A stretch of DNA of 64,000 nt from Saprospiraceae bacterium. Its GTDB lineage: Bacteria > Bacteroidota > Bacteroidia > Chitinophagales > Saprospiraceae. Position numbers and translations under genes: made by a program. Shown here one piece after another: positions 45,605 to 55,698 of this stretch; positions within the stretch are counted from its first letter, which is position 1; each line of letters begins with the position of its first letter. The notes below the pieces were generated by a model. It saw only the letters and a list, made by a program, of their open reading frames with translations. It ran no database searches and had not been told where the DNA came from. The stretch is taken from the NCBI GenBank assembly GCA_027488935.1, contig JAIYAP010000037.1, forward strand, positions 1 to 64,000. Direction: 5' to 3'.

Positions 45605-46549
45605 GAATTTGCGGCGTTGCATAAACCAATAGAGCACCCCTGTAAAGAGGCCAGAGAAAATAATTACCCCATAGAATGCAAAGGGATTTTCGGGCAAACC
45701 GTTGGGGATGTTCATGCCCAGGAAAGAAGAAATCAGGGTAGGCACCATGAGTATTACCGTAATAATGGTTAATCGGTGGATCACCTGGTTGAGGTTGTTG
45801 GAAATGATACTGGAATAGGCATCCATGGTACCGTTCAAGATGTTGGTGTACACATTGGCCATGGAAAGTGCTTGCGAATTATCGATGATTACGTCTTCAA
45901 ACAGATCGGCCAGGTCTTCATCACCATTGATGTGTAGGAAGTCGGTGCGTTTCATTTTCATTTTTAGCAACTCATTGGCATTGAGCGAGTTGACGAAATA
46001 CACCAAGCTTTTTTCGATCGAAAGCAATTGTTTTAAATCCGAATTTCGGCTGCTGTTTAGCAAATCCTTTTCAATGCGGTTGCGCCGCAGGTTAAGCGTT
46101 TTCAGGCAGGAAAGGAAGTGGTAAACATTTTGTTCGAGGGCTTGGAGTACGAAACGTTTTTCGTCCACGGGATTGAAGTTGCGCACGTTATTGTCCAAAA
46201 ACTTGGCCAAAACGGGCGTTTCAAAGGCTGAAATCGTAATGACGTGTTCAATGGTCAGGATGATTCCGATGGGAACCGTTATAAAATAGGCCTCGTTTTC
46301 GCCCTGGGCATTTTTATTTTTGACCGGCGTATTGATCAGGATAAATCGGATATCTTCATCGCGTTCGTAGCGTGCGCGTTCGTCCAAATCCAGGGAATCT
46401 GTTAGAAAAACAGGGTCAAATTCAAATCGGCGGGCAAATTCCTCCAATTCGTCAGGAGCAAAAGGTGGGGTAAGATTTACCCAACAGCCTGGCTCGGGCT
46501 CGCTGAGTGCAACGAGCCGCCTTTTTTCGCGTGTATAGTACCGGATCAC
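45599..46549 (-). CDS. corA: CorA-family magnesium/divalent cation channel
   Basis: 316 aa. A long acidic and helical cytoplasmic domain (~1-250) is followed by two C-terminal membrane helices with the CorA signature GMNIPNG between them (the GMN motif that forms the selectivity loop). Forms a pentameric Mg2+/Co2+ channel in the inner membrane in characterised homologues. The canonical MPEL segment of the loop is not evident. Its stop codon overlaps the convergent phosphatase gene by 6 bp and no terminator is seen between them. Confidence 0.88.
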   Translation of the reverse strand: MIRYYTREKRRLVALSEPEPGCWVNLTPPFAPDELEEFARRFEFDPVFLTDSLDLDERARYERDEDIRFILINTPVKNKNAQGENEAYFITVPIGIILTIEHVITISAFETPVLAKFLDNNVRNFNPVDEKRFVLQALEQNVYHFLSCLKTLNLRRNRIEKDLLNSSRNSDLKQLLSIEKSLVYFVNSLNANELLKMKMKRTDFLHINGDEDLADLFEDVIIDNSQALSMANVYTNILNGTMDAYSSIISNNLNQVIHRLTIITVILMVPTLISSFLGMNIPNGLPENPFAFYGVIIFSGLFTGVLYWFMQRRKFL

Positions 46550-46992
46550 CGTCCATAGGATAAAAAGTGAGGAATGATCAAAAAATCAGGAAATACCTGA
46601 CGGTGCAAACTTACGCCGTGATTCTTTGGTAAACAAGTCTGTGCTAATCATTTACCGAAAAAAATAATTAAACTAACAAATAATATTTGGTTATTTATGG
46701 GTTAAGAAACGTCCTAAAAAATTATATTCTGTAATGTTCGGTATTCGCCATTGCCTATTCTAAAAAAGTGTTAATAAGGTGGTAGTATCTTTGTCTAAAA
46801 TAGCATATTGTTGATAATGTTTTTGTATAATTGCACCTTGAATTTTGAATAATGTCCTTTAATCCATGGTTCGCCTCCAAAAAGCATCCCGGAATCTTCT
46901 CATCTGCACCTTCTTTTTGTAATCCTTTCCTTGCAGTCATCCCGGAATCGCGCTCAACGAAACAATTTTTTAGAACCAAACACTACGAACAT
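46550..46992. other. upstream region of the giant surface protein gene
   Basis: 443 bp without a convincing gene. An in-frame extension of the following ORF reaches 46852, but its 47 residues lack any signal-peptide character. A promoter -7 element lies at 46786-46793. Confidence 0.5.
46786..46793 (+). promoter_or_regulatory. predicted -7 element for the giant surface protein gene
   Basis: TATCTTTG, an exact TAnnTTTG match, 200 bp upstream of the start codon at 46993. The -33 TTG is not evident at the usual distance. Confidence 0.45.
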
Positions 46993-49900
46993 ATGCGCCT
47001 GACTTCAACCGCTCTTTTTTTTAGCTGGGGTTTAATCTTGGCGATGGCTGGTCCATTGCAGGCACAAACGGGTACTTCCATCACGGAACCGCTTGTGCTC
47101 GACGGTCATCAGCAACGTCATAAGATTGCTCCACCTTCTGATCATGTATTTGTTACCTTCGAACACATGATTCCCAACCAGACCTACAGCATTATGGTGC
47201 CGGAAGACCTTGAATTGGGTCTTTGCGTACCAGATGTAGTTGCTTTGGATCCGGCAGTACAGCAAGTTTCCTACAATCAACAATTACGCCAATTGCGGTT
47301 TGTTGCCAATCAGGCGACGATGCAATTTCGGCTTGATTATGCTTGCAGTTGGAATACAAGCAACCCGCCCAGCAACTACATTTCCTTGGTTTGCGAAACC
47401 TGTGTGAAGAAAAAACTGAAAGACGTCATGCAGGATATGGCGACGATTGAGGTCGCTGCTGGACAAACGGCGGAGGAGTTGGTAAAGGAGGTTTTGATTG
47501 GTGGTAACTGTTTTGACATTACCAACGTCACTTTCGATGGACAAGGCGGCCAAATTGGTAGTTTTAGCAATGGCTTGACCAATGTAGGTTTTGCCACGGG
47601 GATGGTGATGGCAACGGGGGATATTTCGGTGGTCGTTGGTCCAAATGACTCAGACAATGCGAGTGCGGGTTACGGGATTGCGACGGGCGATGCCGACCTG
47701 GGGACCTTAACGGGCGGTACTATTTTTGACCGGGCCGGTGTAGAATTTGATTTTAGTCCTACCCAAACGCCGCTCACCTTTGAGTTTGTGTTTGGTTCGG
47801 AAGAATATTGTGAGTACGTCAACTCTCAATTTAATGATGTGTTTGGCTTCTTTATTTCTGGGCCTGGTATTGCGGGCACACAGAACATTGCCACCTTGCC
47901 TGGCGGTGGTCCGGTTACGATCAATAGTGTAAATCATATCACCAACACAGGGTTTTACAACAACAATACGCCTGCTACCGGCACTTTATGCGGTCAAAAT
48001 CCATCGGTACTGGCTGCTGTGAATGAGTTGCAATTTGACGGGTTCACCCGCCGTATGACTGCGGTTGCCAATGTAATTCCTTGTCAGGTGTACCATATGA
48101 AGTTAAAAGTAGGGGACGTGGGCGATGGCATTTTCGACTCTGGCGTATTTTTGAAAAACGGTTCTTTTGATGCGGGTGGTAATGCCTCCGTCGATTTTGT
48201 GGTGAATGGCGACCCCGATGTCATGGAAGTATATGAAGGTTGTGGTACGGTTCAGATCATTTTTGACCGGATTGGGGGCAACCTAAACATTCCCCTGGCT
48301 GTGCCGTATGTGATCACCGGTACCGCTACCAATGTATTGGATTATAGTGGAATTCCGGGCGTTGCGATCATTCCATCCGGCCAGGATAAGTTGATTTTGA
48401 CGGTGAATATCGCGAATGATTTGCTTATTGAAGGCGATGAAACGATCATTATCACCCTTTTGAACCCGTGTTCATGTACCATGCCTCAGGAAATCCTGAC
48501 GATTAAGGATTTGCCTGCATTGGTAGTTACACCTGATACAGTTGTGATTTGTGGTCCGGGTGTAGGCACCATTGGTGTAACGGTGGTATCAGGCGTTGAA
48601 CCCTATTCTTACAGTTGGTCAAATGGCGGCACAGAAGCAACCATTTCTCCTTATGTATCTGTTTCATCCAATTATAGAGTAACAGTAACCGATGCCTGTG
48701 GTAAAACAGTGGTTGCAACCGCGCGTATTATCGTGCGTTCTCCACCTATCGCACAATTACAGCCTCCTGCGCCGCAACTTTGTCCGGGGCAAGAGGGGGT
48801 AATAAAGGTTAAATTTACAGGAACAGGGCCATTTATGCTGGAGTACACGCTCAATGGCGATTTACAACCCATCATTGAAAATATCACGGATAATCCGTAC
48901 ATGTTAATCATCAACCAACCCGGTTTATACACCATAGCGGCAGTTTATGATAGTTTGGGATGTAAAGGGCCGGGTCAAGGCGCTTTGTTGGTGATTACCT
49001 CTTCTTTAACAATGACCGGTGTTGCTACCAATGTGAAATGTTTTGGTCAGGCCAACGGCTCGATTAATACCACCGTTGTGGGTGGACAAGGACCAATGAA
49101 TTATACCTGGGAAGGTCCAACTACCCTTCCCAACCTACCAGACCCCACCAACTTGCTGGCGGGTGTTTATACGGTAACCGTGACCGATTTTTTTGGGTGT
49201 CAGAACACGCTCACGTTCAATGTATCAGAACCTGCGGCAATTCTTCCCGTAATAGATAACATCGTAAGCCCCAATTGTAATAATGCAAATGGTGGAGCGA
49301 TCAACATCTCGGTTACGGGCGGTACACCGGGCTATACTTATGTGTGGAACAATGGTTTTACTGGCCAGGATCCACAAAATATACCGATTGGTATCTACAC
49401 TGTGACCATTACAGACCAAAGCAGTTGTGTAAGAACGGCCACAGCAACCGTAACGGGCAACTTTACACCGCCTATTGCAGATGCGACCGTGACTGGTTCC
49501 ATTTCTTGCGCGAATCCCACCTTGGTCCTGAACGGCTCCAATTCAAGCAGTGGACCGGGATTTACCTATAATTGGTCGGCCAATCCAGGCAATATCCAGA
49601 GTGGTGGGACTACGACCACGCCAACGGTAACCCAGGCTGGTACTTATACGATTGTAGTAACCAATACCGGAAATGGTTGTACAGCCTCCGATCCAGTACA
49701 GGTCATCGCCGATGTTGCTGCACCTACTGCCAATGCTGGTCCAAACCAAACCCTCACCTGTGTAGTAAATAACATTACTCTGGATGGCTCCGGCTCTTCT
49801 CAAGGTGCTAATTTTACCTATTTGTGGACGGCCAGCGCAGGTGGAACCATTCTTGGAGGCGGAACAACCCTCAATCCGATTGTTTCAACCGTGGGTACTT

Positions 49901-52900
49901 ACACCTTGGTGGTTACGAACACGACCAATGGCTGTACAAAATCGGATGATGTAGTAATTAACAGCAATACAACGGTGCCGAATGCAGCAATCGCTACTCC
50001 TGGATTGCTTACCTGCCAAAATAACACCCTGACACTCAACGGGAATGCGTCTACACCCACTGGTGGTGTTACCTTCCAATGGTCAACGGCTAATGGTATA
50101 ATCGTTTCGGGACAAACCGCAGCGAATGCAATTATCAGTGAACCAGGTACTTATACCCTGCAGGTAACCAACAATGTGAATGGATGTACCGACACCGAGC
50201 AAGTTATAGTTAGCCAGGACAATTCTGTGCCGGTGGCTTTGTCAGCCGTCACTGGACAATTAAATTGTACCACCAAACAGTTGACCATTAGTGGCGCGGG
50301 CTCCTCAACTGGGGCTAATTTCACTTTTCAGTGGTCTTCCTCGCCCGGTGGCGTATTTGTTTCGGGACAAACAACCCTCAATCCTGTGGTGAGTGCCCCG
50401 GCCAATTATACCTTGTTGGTGACCAACACGACCAACAATTGCACCGCTACTTCTTCCGTATTGGTGGGTCAGGATATTCAGCCGCCTTTGGCAACAGCAG
50501 GATCGCCAGCAACCCTCACCTGTGCTACTACGGTTTTGACCTTAGGGGATTCTACGGCTACCATTGCACCTAATTTGACCTATAACTGGACCGGCGTTGG
50601 TATTGTTTCCGGCGGCACAACCCCAACCCCAACGGTTAATGGTCCAGGCACCTTTAACCTGGTTGTAACAAATGCTACCAATGGTTGCACCAGCACGGCA
50701 AGTGTTGTAATCAACCAAAATATCACCAAACCGACGGCTGTAGTTGCGCAGCCTGGTCAATTGAATTGTACCACACCGGCTTTGTTGTTGAGTGGCACAG
50801 GTTCTAGCACAGGTGCTAATTTTGCCTACAGTTGGAGTTCTTCAAGTGGTGGTGGCATCGGCGCTGGCGGAACAACCCTTTCACCCACCGTAACTGCTGC
50901 AGGAACTTATACCTTGTTGGTAACGAATACTTCCAATGGTTGTACTTCCGCTGCATCGACGGTCGTAACCAGCAATGCCAACCTGCCTACTGCGATTGCG
51001 GTACCGAGTGGTGTGCTGACTTGCGCCGTTCAACAAATCACCTTAAACGGTGCAGGATCTACCACAGGTGGAACCATTACCTATCAATGGGGCACCGTGA
51101 ATGGCAATATCAGTGCAGGTCAGGGTACTTTACAGGCTGCTGTAACCTTACCAGGTCAATACACCCTGGTGGTAACCAATACCGTAAATAACTGTACCGC
51201 TACTTTTAATGTAAATGTGGATGCCGATTTGGTTGCACCAACGGTAGAAGCAGGACCTCTACAAATCTTGGACTGCACGGTGCCAACCTTGGCCCTGAAC
51301 GGAAACGGCTCTAGTACGGGCACAAACTTCATTTACCAGTGGTCGGCACAAAACGGGTCCGTATTTTTGTCTGCAACCGATATTTTGAATCCGCAAATTA
51401 ACACCCCCGACGTTTATACCTTGCTGGTAACCAATACGTTAAATGGTTGTACGGCGAGTGATAATGTTAGTATTCAAGGGGATGCCAATGACCCGGTGGT
51501 GGCAATTGCTACACCGGCGATCCTGAATTGCATTACCCCACAAGTGAATTTGAATGGCAACGGTTCATCCGTAGGCGCCAATTTTACCTACAACTGGAAT
51601 GGTGCGGGTATTGCAAGTGGTGGCACCAGCTTGAATGCAGTGGCCAATACACCAGGCGATTATACCCTAGTGATCACCAACACGACCAATGGATGTTCTT
51701 CTGAAGCAACGATTACCGTTGCGCAGGATATTGTAAAACCACCGGTCGACGCAGGCGCAGATAAAATACTTAATTGTTTCAATCCGCAAATTCAGGTCGG
51801 TGGCACCGGAAACCCAACCGGTGCTAATTTCACCTTCGCTTGGACAGGCGCAGGCATCTTATCGGGGGCGAATACGGCTGCGCCCATTGTGAATCAGGGC
51901 GGCACTTTTGTTTTAGTGGTTACCAACACTACCAATGGTTGTACGAGCACCGATAACGTAAATATTAATACAAATTTTGCGCAGCCACAGGCCAATGCCG
52001 GACCAGGATTCCAACTTACTTGTGTGCAGAATACGTACACCATGAGCGCGACTGCCAGCGTTGGACCTAATTTTACCTATCAATGGACGACCAACACCGG
52101 CAATTTTGTCGGCCCAAGCAATGTTTTAAATCCGACTGTTAATGGTTCGGGCGATTATTACTTGTTGGTAACCGATTCCAACAACGGTTGTACCCAGAGT
52201 TCGACGGCCCAAATTACCCAGGCCGCGGATGTACCGGTAGCAATTGCTGCGAATGCACCGGAATTGACCTGTGCTGTAACCAGCCTGACTTTAAGTGGTG
52301 CCGGTTCTAGTGTGGGTGCTGAATTTACCTACAATTGGGTGGCTACCCTAGGTGGTAATATTGTAAATGGCGTAAATACGTTGAGTCCAAGCATTGATAA
52401 ACCAGGCTTGTACACGCTTTCGGTCATCAATTCAACCAACAATTGTGTATCCAACTCCAGTGTAACGGTCAATCAGAATATTACGCCTCCATCCATCGAT
52501 GCCGGGCTTGCACCAACCCTTACCTGTGCCAATCCAACTGCCCAATTGACGGGTACGGTTGCTACCAACGGTTCGTTTACTTATGCTTGGTCGGCACCAG
52601 CAGGCGCTATTATTGTAAATGGCAGTACGACCCTGACCCCGACCATCAATGCTGGGGGAACGTATGTACTCACAGTGACCAGCCAACAAAATGGTTGTTC
52701 TAATGTGGCCAGTGTAGTAGCCAATGTTGATCAAGTGCCGCCAACTGCTGTTATTTCAACACCGGCATCCTTAACTTGTGCCGTCCTGAAAGTTACCCTC
52801 AATGCAGCAGGATCCAGCACGGGCAACATGTCGTACACATGGACCACGATTGGAGGCAACCTGACAGACCAAAGCAATCCGTTGGCGCCTACGGCCGACA

Positions 52901-54546
52901 AGCCAGGCACATACACCTTGTTAATTAAAAACAATGACAATGGCTGTACACAAACGGTTACGACCACGGTGTCACAGGATATTGCCAATCCGGTCGCGCT
53001 AGCAGGAACGGATGGTTTACTTACCTGTGCGGTTACTTCTTTGCAATTGAACGGAACAGGCTCCAGTCAAACGGGCGATTATTTCTATCAATGGTCTACC
53101 AACAATGGCCAAATCCTGGTTGGAGCAAATAGTCTGACACCTACAATTGTGGCGGGTGGCACCTACCAACTGTTTGTGAAAAACAATGTCAATGGCTGTA
53201 CTGCAACCGATCAGGTGTTGGTCGATGTAAATACCCAGGCGCCAGGCATCGCAATTGCTTCCCCGGCTATTATTACATGTACCAAGCCACAAATTACCCT
53301 GGATGGCAGTGCCTCCCAAGGTGGCAGCAATGTTTTGTACAGTTGGAGCACCGTAAATGGGAATATTGTGAGTGGTGATACCAAAAATCAAGCCATCGTA
53401 GATGCTTCTGGCACGTATTTATTCACCGTGTTAAACAACGCAAATGGTTGTTCAAGCAGTACTACTGCCGTGGTAAGTGACAATATTATCTTGCCCTTGG
53501 CAGACGCGGGTGCTCCATTTACGCTTACGTGTTCTATTGACAAAGTTACCTTGCTGGGAACAGGCTCTGCGGGTTCCATTTATCAATATACTTGGTCGAC
53601 AACCGATGGAAAAATTGTTTCAGGTGGTAATTTGTTGAATCCGGTAGTAAATGAGGAAGGTTTATACACCTTGACCGTATTGAATACAACCACGGGATGT
53701 AAAAAAATAGATACTGTGGCGGTATTCCGTGAAACCAATGTTCCTACTGGTTTTGAGGTGAATTTGAATCGTCCTTCGTGCAAAGACAACGATGGGGTGA
53801 TTACTTTTGGAACGGTAAATGGCGGTTTTGGACCATATTTATATTCCATCAACAATGGCCAAAATTATGTGCCGAGCATTGATTTTGCCAATATTGCACC
53901 AGGCCAATATGATTTGTGGATTCAAGATGTAAATGGTTGTGAATTCAATCAGGTTTTGAATGTGCCCAAAGCACTGGATCCTTCCATTACGCTGCCACCA
54001 AATTTTGACATCGTTTTGGGTGACTCCTTGTCGCTTCAGGCTATTTTGCCGGTTGGGTATCCCCTGAATTTAGTGGATACCGTGATTTGGACACCAACGG
54101 ACGGACTGCATTTTAAAGGTACGGATGTGTTTAGTTTGCTCAATCCGGGCGCCAAGCCCTTCAAGCCAACCGAATATGTGGTAACCTTGGTGAGTGTGGA
54201 TGGATGCCTGGCCAGCGATCGGATATTTATTCGGGTTGACAATGAGCCGCATATCTTTATTCCGAACGTGTTCACACCAGATGATGATGATACGAATAAC
54301 AACCTGGTTTATGTTTTTGCCGATGGCGATCAGGTCGTGCGGGTAGATAAATTCCAGATTTTTGACCGCTGGGGAACTTTGGTCTTTACCGACCAGAATT
54401 TCTTGCCCAACGATCCGAGTCATGGTTGGGACGGAACCATAGGTGGTAAAGTTTCGAATCCTGCAGTGTTTGTTTATTATGCTGAAATACTGTTGATTGA
54501 TGGTCGCAAAATCCTTTATAAAGGCGATGTGACCCTTGTGCGATAA
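46993..54546 (+). CDS. giant surface protein: choice-of-anchor L, SprB repeats, 17 tandem repeats, T9SS type B tail
   Basis: 2517 aa, predicted exported surface protein or adhesin. Signal peptide (LFFSWGLILAMAGPLQAQ) fixes the start at 46993. The N-terminal part has a choice-of-anchor L domain (FATGMVMATGDISVVVGPN, FEFVFGSEEYCEYV) and a Calx-beta-like stretch (IEGDETIIITLLNPC), then SprB-like repeats (GSINTTVVGGQGPMNYTW, GAINISVTGGTPGYTYVW), then 17 PKD-like repeats of ~84 aa, each with LTC, LNGSGSS, WS and GTYTLVVTNTTNGC motifs. The C-terminus (IPNVFTPDDDDTNN to LYKGDVTLVR) is a gliding-motility-associated CHU_C domain, a T9SS type B sorting signal. Related to SprB-type gliding adhesins by architecture. 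Confidence 0.9.
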   Translation: MRLTSTALFFSWGLILAMAGPLQAQTGTSITEPLVLDGHQQRHKIAPPSDHVFVTFEHMIPNQTYSIMVPEDLELGLCVPDVVALDPAVQQVSYNQQLRQLRFVANQATMQFRLDYACSWNTSNPPSNYISLVCETCVKKKLKDVMQDMATIEVAAGQTAEELVKEVLIGGNCFDITNVTFDGQGGQIGSFSNGLTNVGFATGMVMATGDISVVVGPNDSDNASAGYGIATGDADLGTLTGGTIFDRAGVEFDFSPTQTPLTFEFVFGSEEYCEYVNSQFNDVFGFFISGPGIAGTQNIATLPGGGPVTINSVNHITNTGFYNNNTPATGTLCGQNPSVLAAVNELQFDGFTRRMTAVANVIPCQVYHMKLKVGDVGDGIFDSGVFLKNGSFDAGGNASVDFVVNGDPDVMEVYEGCGTVQIIFDRIGGNLNIPLAVPYVITGTATNVLDYSGIPGVAIIPSGQDKLILTVNIANDLLIEGDETIIITLLNPCSCTMPQEILTIKDLPALVVTPDTVVICGPGVGTIGVTVVSGVEPYSYSWSNGGTEATISPYVSVSSNYRVTVTDACGKTVVATARIIVRSPPIAQLQPPAPQLCPGQEGVIKVKFTGTGPFMLEYTLNGDLQPIIENITDNPYMLIINQPGLYTIAAVYDSLGCKGPGQGALLVITSSLTMTGVATNVKCFGQANGSINTTVVGGQGPMNYTWEGPTTLPNLPDPTNLLAGVYTVTVTDFFGCQNTLTFNVSEPAAILPVIDNIVSPNCNNANGGAINISVTGGTPGYTYVWNNGFTGQDPQNIPIGIYTVTITDQSSCVRTATATVTGNFTPPIADATVTGSISCANPTLVLNGSNSSSGPGFTYNWSANPGNIQSGGTTTTPTVTQAGTYTIVVTNTGNGCTASDPVQVIADVAAPTANAGPNQTLTCVVNNITLDGSGSSQGANFTYLWTASAGGTILGGGTTLNPIVSTVGTYTLVVTNTTNGCTKSDDVVINSNTTVPNAAIATPGLLTCQNNTLTLNGNASTPTGGVTFQWSTANGIIVSGQTAANAIISEPGTYTLQVTNNVNGCTDTEQVIVSQDNSVPVALSAVTGQLNCTTKQLTISGAGSSTGANFTFQWSSSPGGVFVSGQTTLNPVVSAPANYTLLVTNTTNNCTATSSVLVGQDIQPPLATAGSPATLTCATTVLTLGDSTATIAPNLTYNWTGVGIVSGGTTPTPTVNGPGTFNLVVTNATNGCTSTASVVINQNITKPTAVVAQPGQLNCTTPALLLSGTGSSTGANFAYSWSSSSGGGIGAGGTTLSPTVTAAGTYTLLVTNTSNGCTSAASTVVTSNANLPTAIAVPSGVLTCAVQQITLNGAGSTTGGTITYQWGTVNGNISAGQGTLQAAVTLPGQYTLVVTNTVNNCTATFNVNVDADLVAPTVEAGPLQILDCTVPTLALNGNGSSTGTNFIYQWSAQNGSVFLSATDILNPQINTPDVYTLLVTNTLNGCTASDNVSIQGDANDPVVAIATPAILNCITPQVNLNGNGSSVGANFTYNWNGAGIASGGTSLNAVANTPGDYTLVITNTTNGCSSEATITVAQDIVKPPVDAGADKILNCFNPQIQVGGTGNPTGANFTFAWTGAGILSGANTAAPIVNQGGTFVLVVTNTTNGCTSTDNVNINTNFAQPQANAGPGFQLTCVQNTYTMSATASVGPNFTYQWTTNTGNFVGPSNVLNPTVNGSGDYYLLVTDSNNGCTQSSTAQITQAADVPVAIAANAPELTCAVTSLTLSGAGSSVGAEFTYNWVATLGGNIVNGVNTLSPSIDKPGLYTLSVINSTNNCVSNSSVTVNQNITPPSIDAGLAPTLTCANPTAQLTGTVATNGSFTYAWSAPAGAIIVNGSTTLTPTINAGGTYVLTVTSQQNGCSNVASVVANVDQVPPTAVISTPASLTCAVLKVTLNAAGSSTGNMSYTWTTIGGNLTDQSNPLAPTADKPGTYTLLIKNNDNGCTQTVTTTVSQDIANPVALAGTDGLLTCAVTSLQLNGTGSSQTGDYFYQWSTNNGQILVGANSLTPTIVAGGTYQLFVKNNVNGCTATDQVLVDVNTQAPGIAIASPAIITCTKPQITLDGSASQGGSNVLYSWSTVNGNIVSGDTKNQAIVDASGTYLFTVLNNANGCSSSTTAVVSDNIILPLADAGAPFTLTCSIDKVTLLGTGSAGSIYQYTWSTTDGKIVSGGNLLNPVVNEEGLYTLTVLNTTTGCKKIDTVAVFRETNVPTGFEVNLNRPSCKDNDGVITFGTVNGGFGPYLYSINNGQNYVPSIDFANIAPGQYDLWIQDVNGCEFNQVLNVPKALDPSITLPPNFDIVLGDSLSLQAILPVGYPLNLVDTVIWTPTDGLHFKGTDVFSLLNPGAKPFKPTEYVVTLVSVDGCLASDRIFIRVDNEPHIFIPNVFTPDDDDTNNNLVYVFADGDQVVRVDKFQIFDRWGTLVFTDQNFLPNDPSHGWDGTIGGKVSNPAVFVYYAEILLIDGRKILYKGDVTLVR
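49468..53736 (+). repeat. 17 tandem ~252-bp coding repeats
   Basis: Each unit encodes 82-86 residues starting near a P-x-A-x-A motif and ending after NGCT...V-x-x. Two conserved Cys per unit (LTC and NGC) sit ~50 residues apart and could form a disulfide in each domain. Units have diverged from one another, so this is an old expansion, although the array could still recombine. Confidence 0.9.
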
Positions 54547-54571
54547 GCATTTTAGTTGATCAATTCGTAGG

Positions 54572-54629
54572 CTGGCCCTGCAGAAACATTAGAAAATAAC
54601 TAGTGTTTTTGTGGGGCCAGACTGTTTTT
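54572..54629 (+). terminator. terminator after the giant surface protein gene
   Basis: Arms 54572-54592 and 54600-54620 pair over 21 positions, with four G-U pairs and no other mismatches (CTGGCCC... and ...GGGCCAG), around a 7-nt loop, followed by ACTGTTTTTG. It starts 26 bp after the stop codon. Confidence 0.75.
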
Positions 54630-54910
54630 GTGGTTTAGTCATGAAAAATAGATATTTTAAATGGCAATTTAATTTTTAAAAAAAGGCAAATAGAGCATCA
54701 TTGTTTTCTTAATAAGTTCATTCGGCATTTATTTCATTGTTTTTTATGAGGGTATATTTTTTACGGCCCACATCCCGTATAATTCCAATAGATTTGCATC
54801 GATTACGAACCATTTTTTATGATCTGACATTCTTATCCCTCGGAAAGTTGAAACAGTTTTTGTTCTCTGCCTTACGCGCTCTAACCACCACCATCTTTGT
54901 CACGCCCGGT

Positions 54911-54973
54911 ATGTTGCTTGCACGACCGGCTGTAAGACCTGCGCGTGTGAACTTCCGACGACCGGGATTTTAA
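54911..54973 (+). CDS. possible Arg-rich leader peptide of the arginine operon
   Basis: A 20-codon ORF, MLLARPAVRPARVNFRRPGF, with five Arg codons in its last 16 positions, ending 72 bp upstream of the first gene of the arginine operon. It can also be read as the end of a longer in-frame ORF starting at 54746. The stop codon is followed at once by TAGAC-ACGAA-GTCTA-CGTTTTT, a small hairpin with a T run. This is the layout of an attenuator leader, in which ribosome stalling on Arg codons would control readthrough. The stem is only 5 bp, so this remains a hypothesis. Confidence 0.35.
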   Translation: MLLARPAVRPARVNFRRPGF

Positions 54974-54993
54974 TAGACACGAAGTCTACGTTT
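54974..54993 (+). terminator. small hairpin with T run after the leader ORF
   Basis: TAGAC and GTCTA around the loop ACGAA, then CGTTTTT. A second T run (CCTTTTTTT) follows near 55004-55010. A weak candidate attenuator terminator. Confidence 0.3.
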
Positions 54994-55045
54994 TTCCACC
55001 ACCTTTTTTTGAAGTGATCTGCAACTGCTGTTTTGCATAAGCAAA

Positions 55046-55687
55046 ATGGCAATGGATTGCAATTTTCCATTATACGTTTTAAAACTACAAGTGCCAGTGA
55101 AACAAACTGACTCGGTAGTCATTCGTGTCGCTTGCGATGCGGATGCACCATTTGCATTACAAATTACGGAAGAAATGGCATCTTCTGCCAAGGCACGGGG
55201 AACGGGTATTGCCCGCCGCCCGCCCGAATACGTGATTACTAAAATGCAGGAAGGCAAAGCGGTCATTGCCCTTACCTCCGACCACCGCTGGGTGGGATTT
55301 TGTTACATCGAAACCTGGGGCCATGGCGAATTTGTAGCCAACTCAGGTTTGATTGTACATCCCGAATTTCGTGGGAAAGGGGTTGCCACCGCCATCAAAC
55401 GCCGCATTTTTCAACTATCCAGGGAAAAATACCCAGAAGCTAAGATTTTTGGTCTGACTACCGGTTTAGCGGTGATGAAAATCAACTCGGAATTGGGGTA
55501 TGAACCCGTTACCTACGGCGAATTAACCACCGATGAAGCCTTCTGGGCCGGTTGCAAAAGTTGTGTCAACTTCGAAACCCTGCAAAGCAAACAGCGCAAA
55601 AACTGTTTTTGCACGGCGATGCTCTTCGACCCCGCCCAACTGATCGAAACCAAAGAAGATCAAGCATTTGAAATTATATTCCACTAA
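55046..55687 (+). CDS. GNAT acyltransferase, probable first enzyme of arginine synthesis
   Basis: 213-aa GCN5-related N-acyltransferase. The acyl-CoA-binding motif is FRGKGVATAIKRRI (residues ~111-124) after the strand SGLIVHPEF, and the C-terminal part has ELGYEPVTYGEL and two Cys-rich segments (GCKSC, NCFC). It is the first gene of the arginine operon, 11 bp before argG, and no argA or argJ is present, so acylation of glutamate (N-acetyl- or N-succinylglutamate synthase) is the likely role; that is inferred from context. A short hairpin TTTTGC-ATAA-GCAAAA ends on the A of its start codon. Confidence 0.8.
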   Translation: MAMDCNFPLYVLKLQVPVKQTDSVVIRVACDADAPFALQITEEMASSAKARGTGIARRPPEYVITKMQEGKAVIALTSDHRWVGFCYIETWGHGEFVANSGLIVHPEFRGKGVATAIKRRIFQLSREKYPEAKIFGLTTGLAVMKINSELGYEPVTYGELTTDEAFWAGCKSCVNFETLQSKQRKNCFCTAMLFDPAQLIETKEDQAFEIIFH

Positions 55688-55698
55688 ACCAACATACC

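Noticed and set aside
46852-46992. N-terminal extension of the giant surface protein
   Set aside because: The 47 extra residues lack signal-peptide character, whereas a clear signal peptide starts at 46993.
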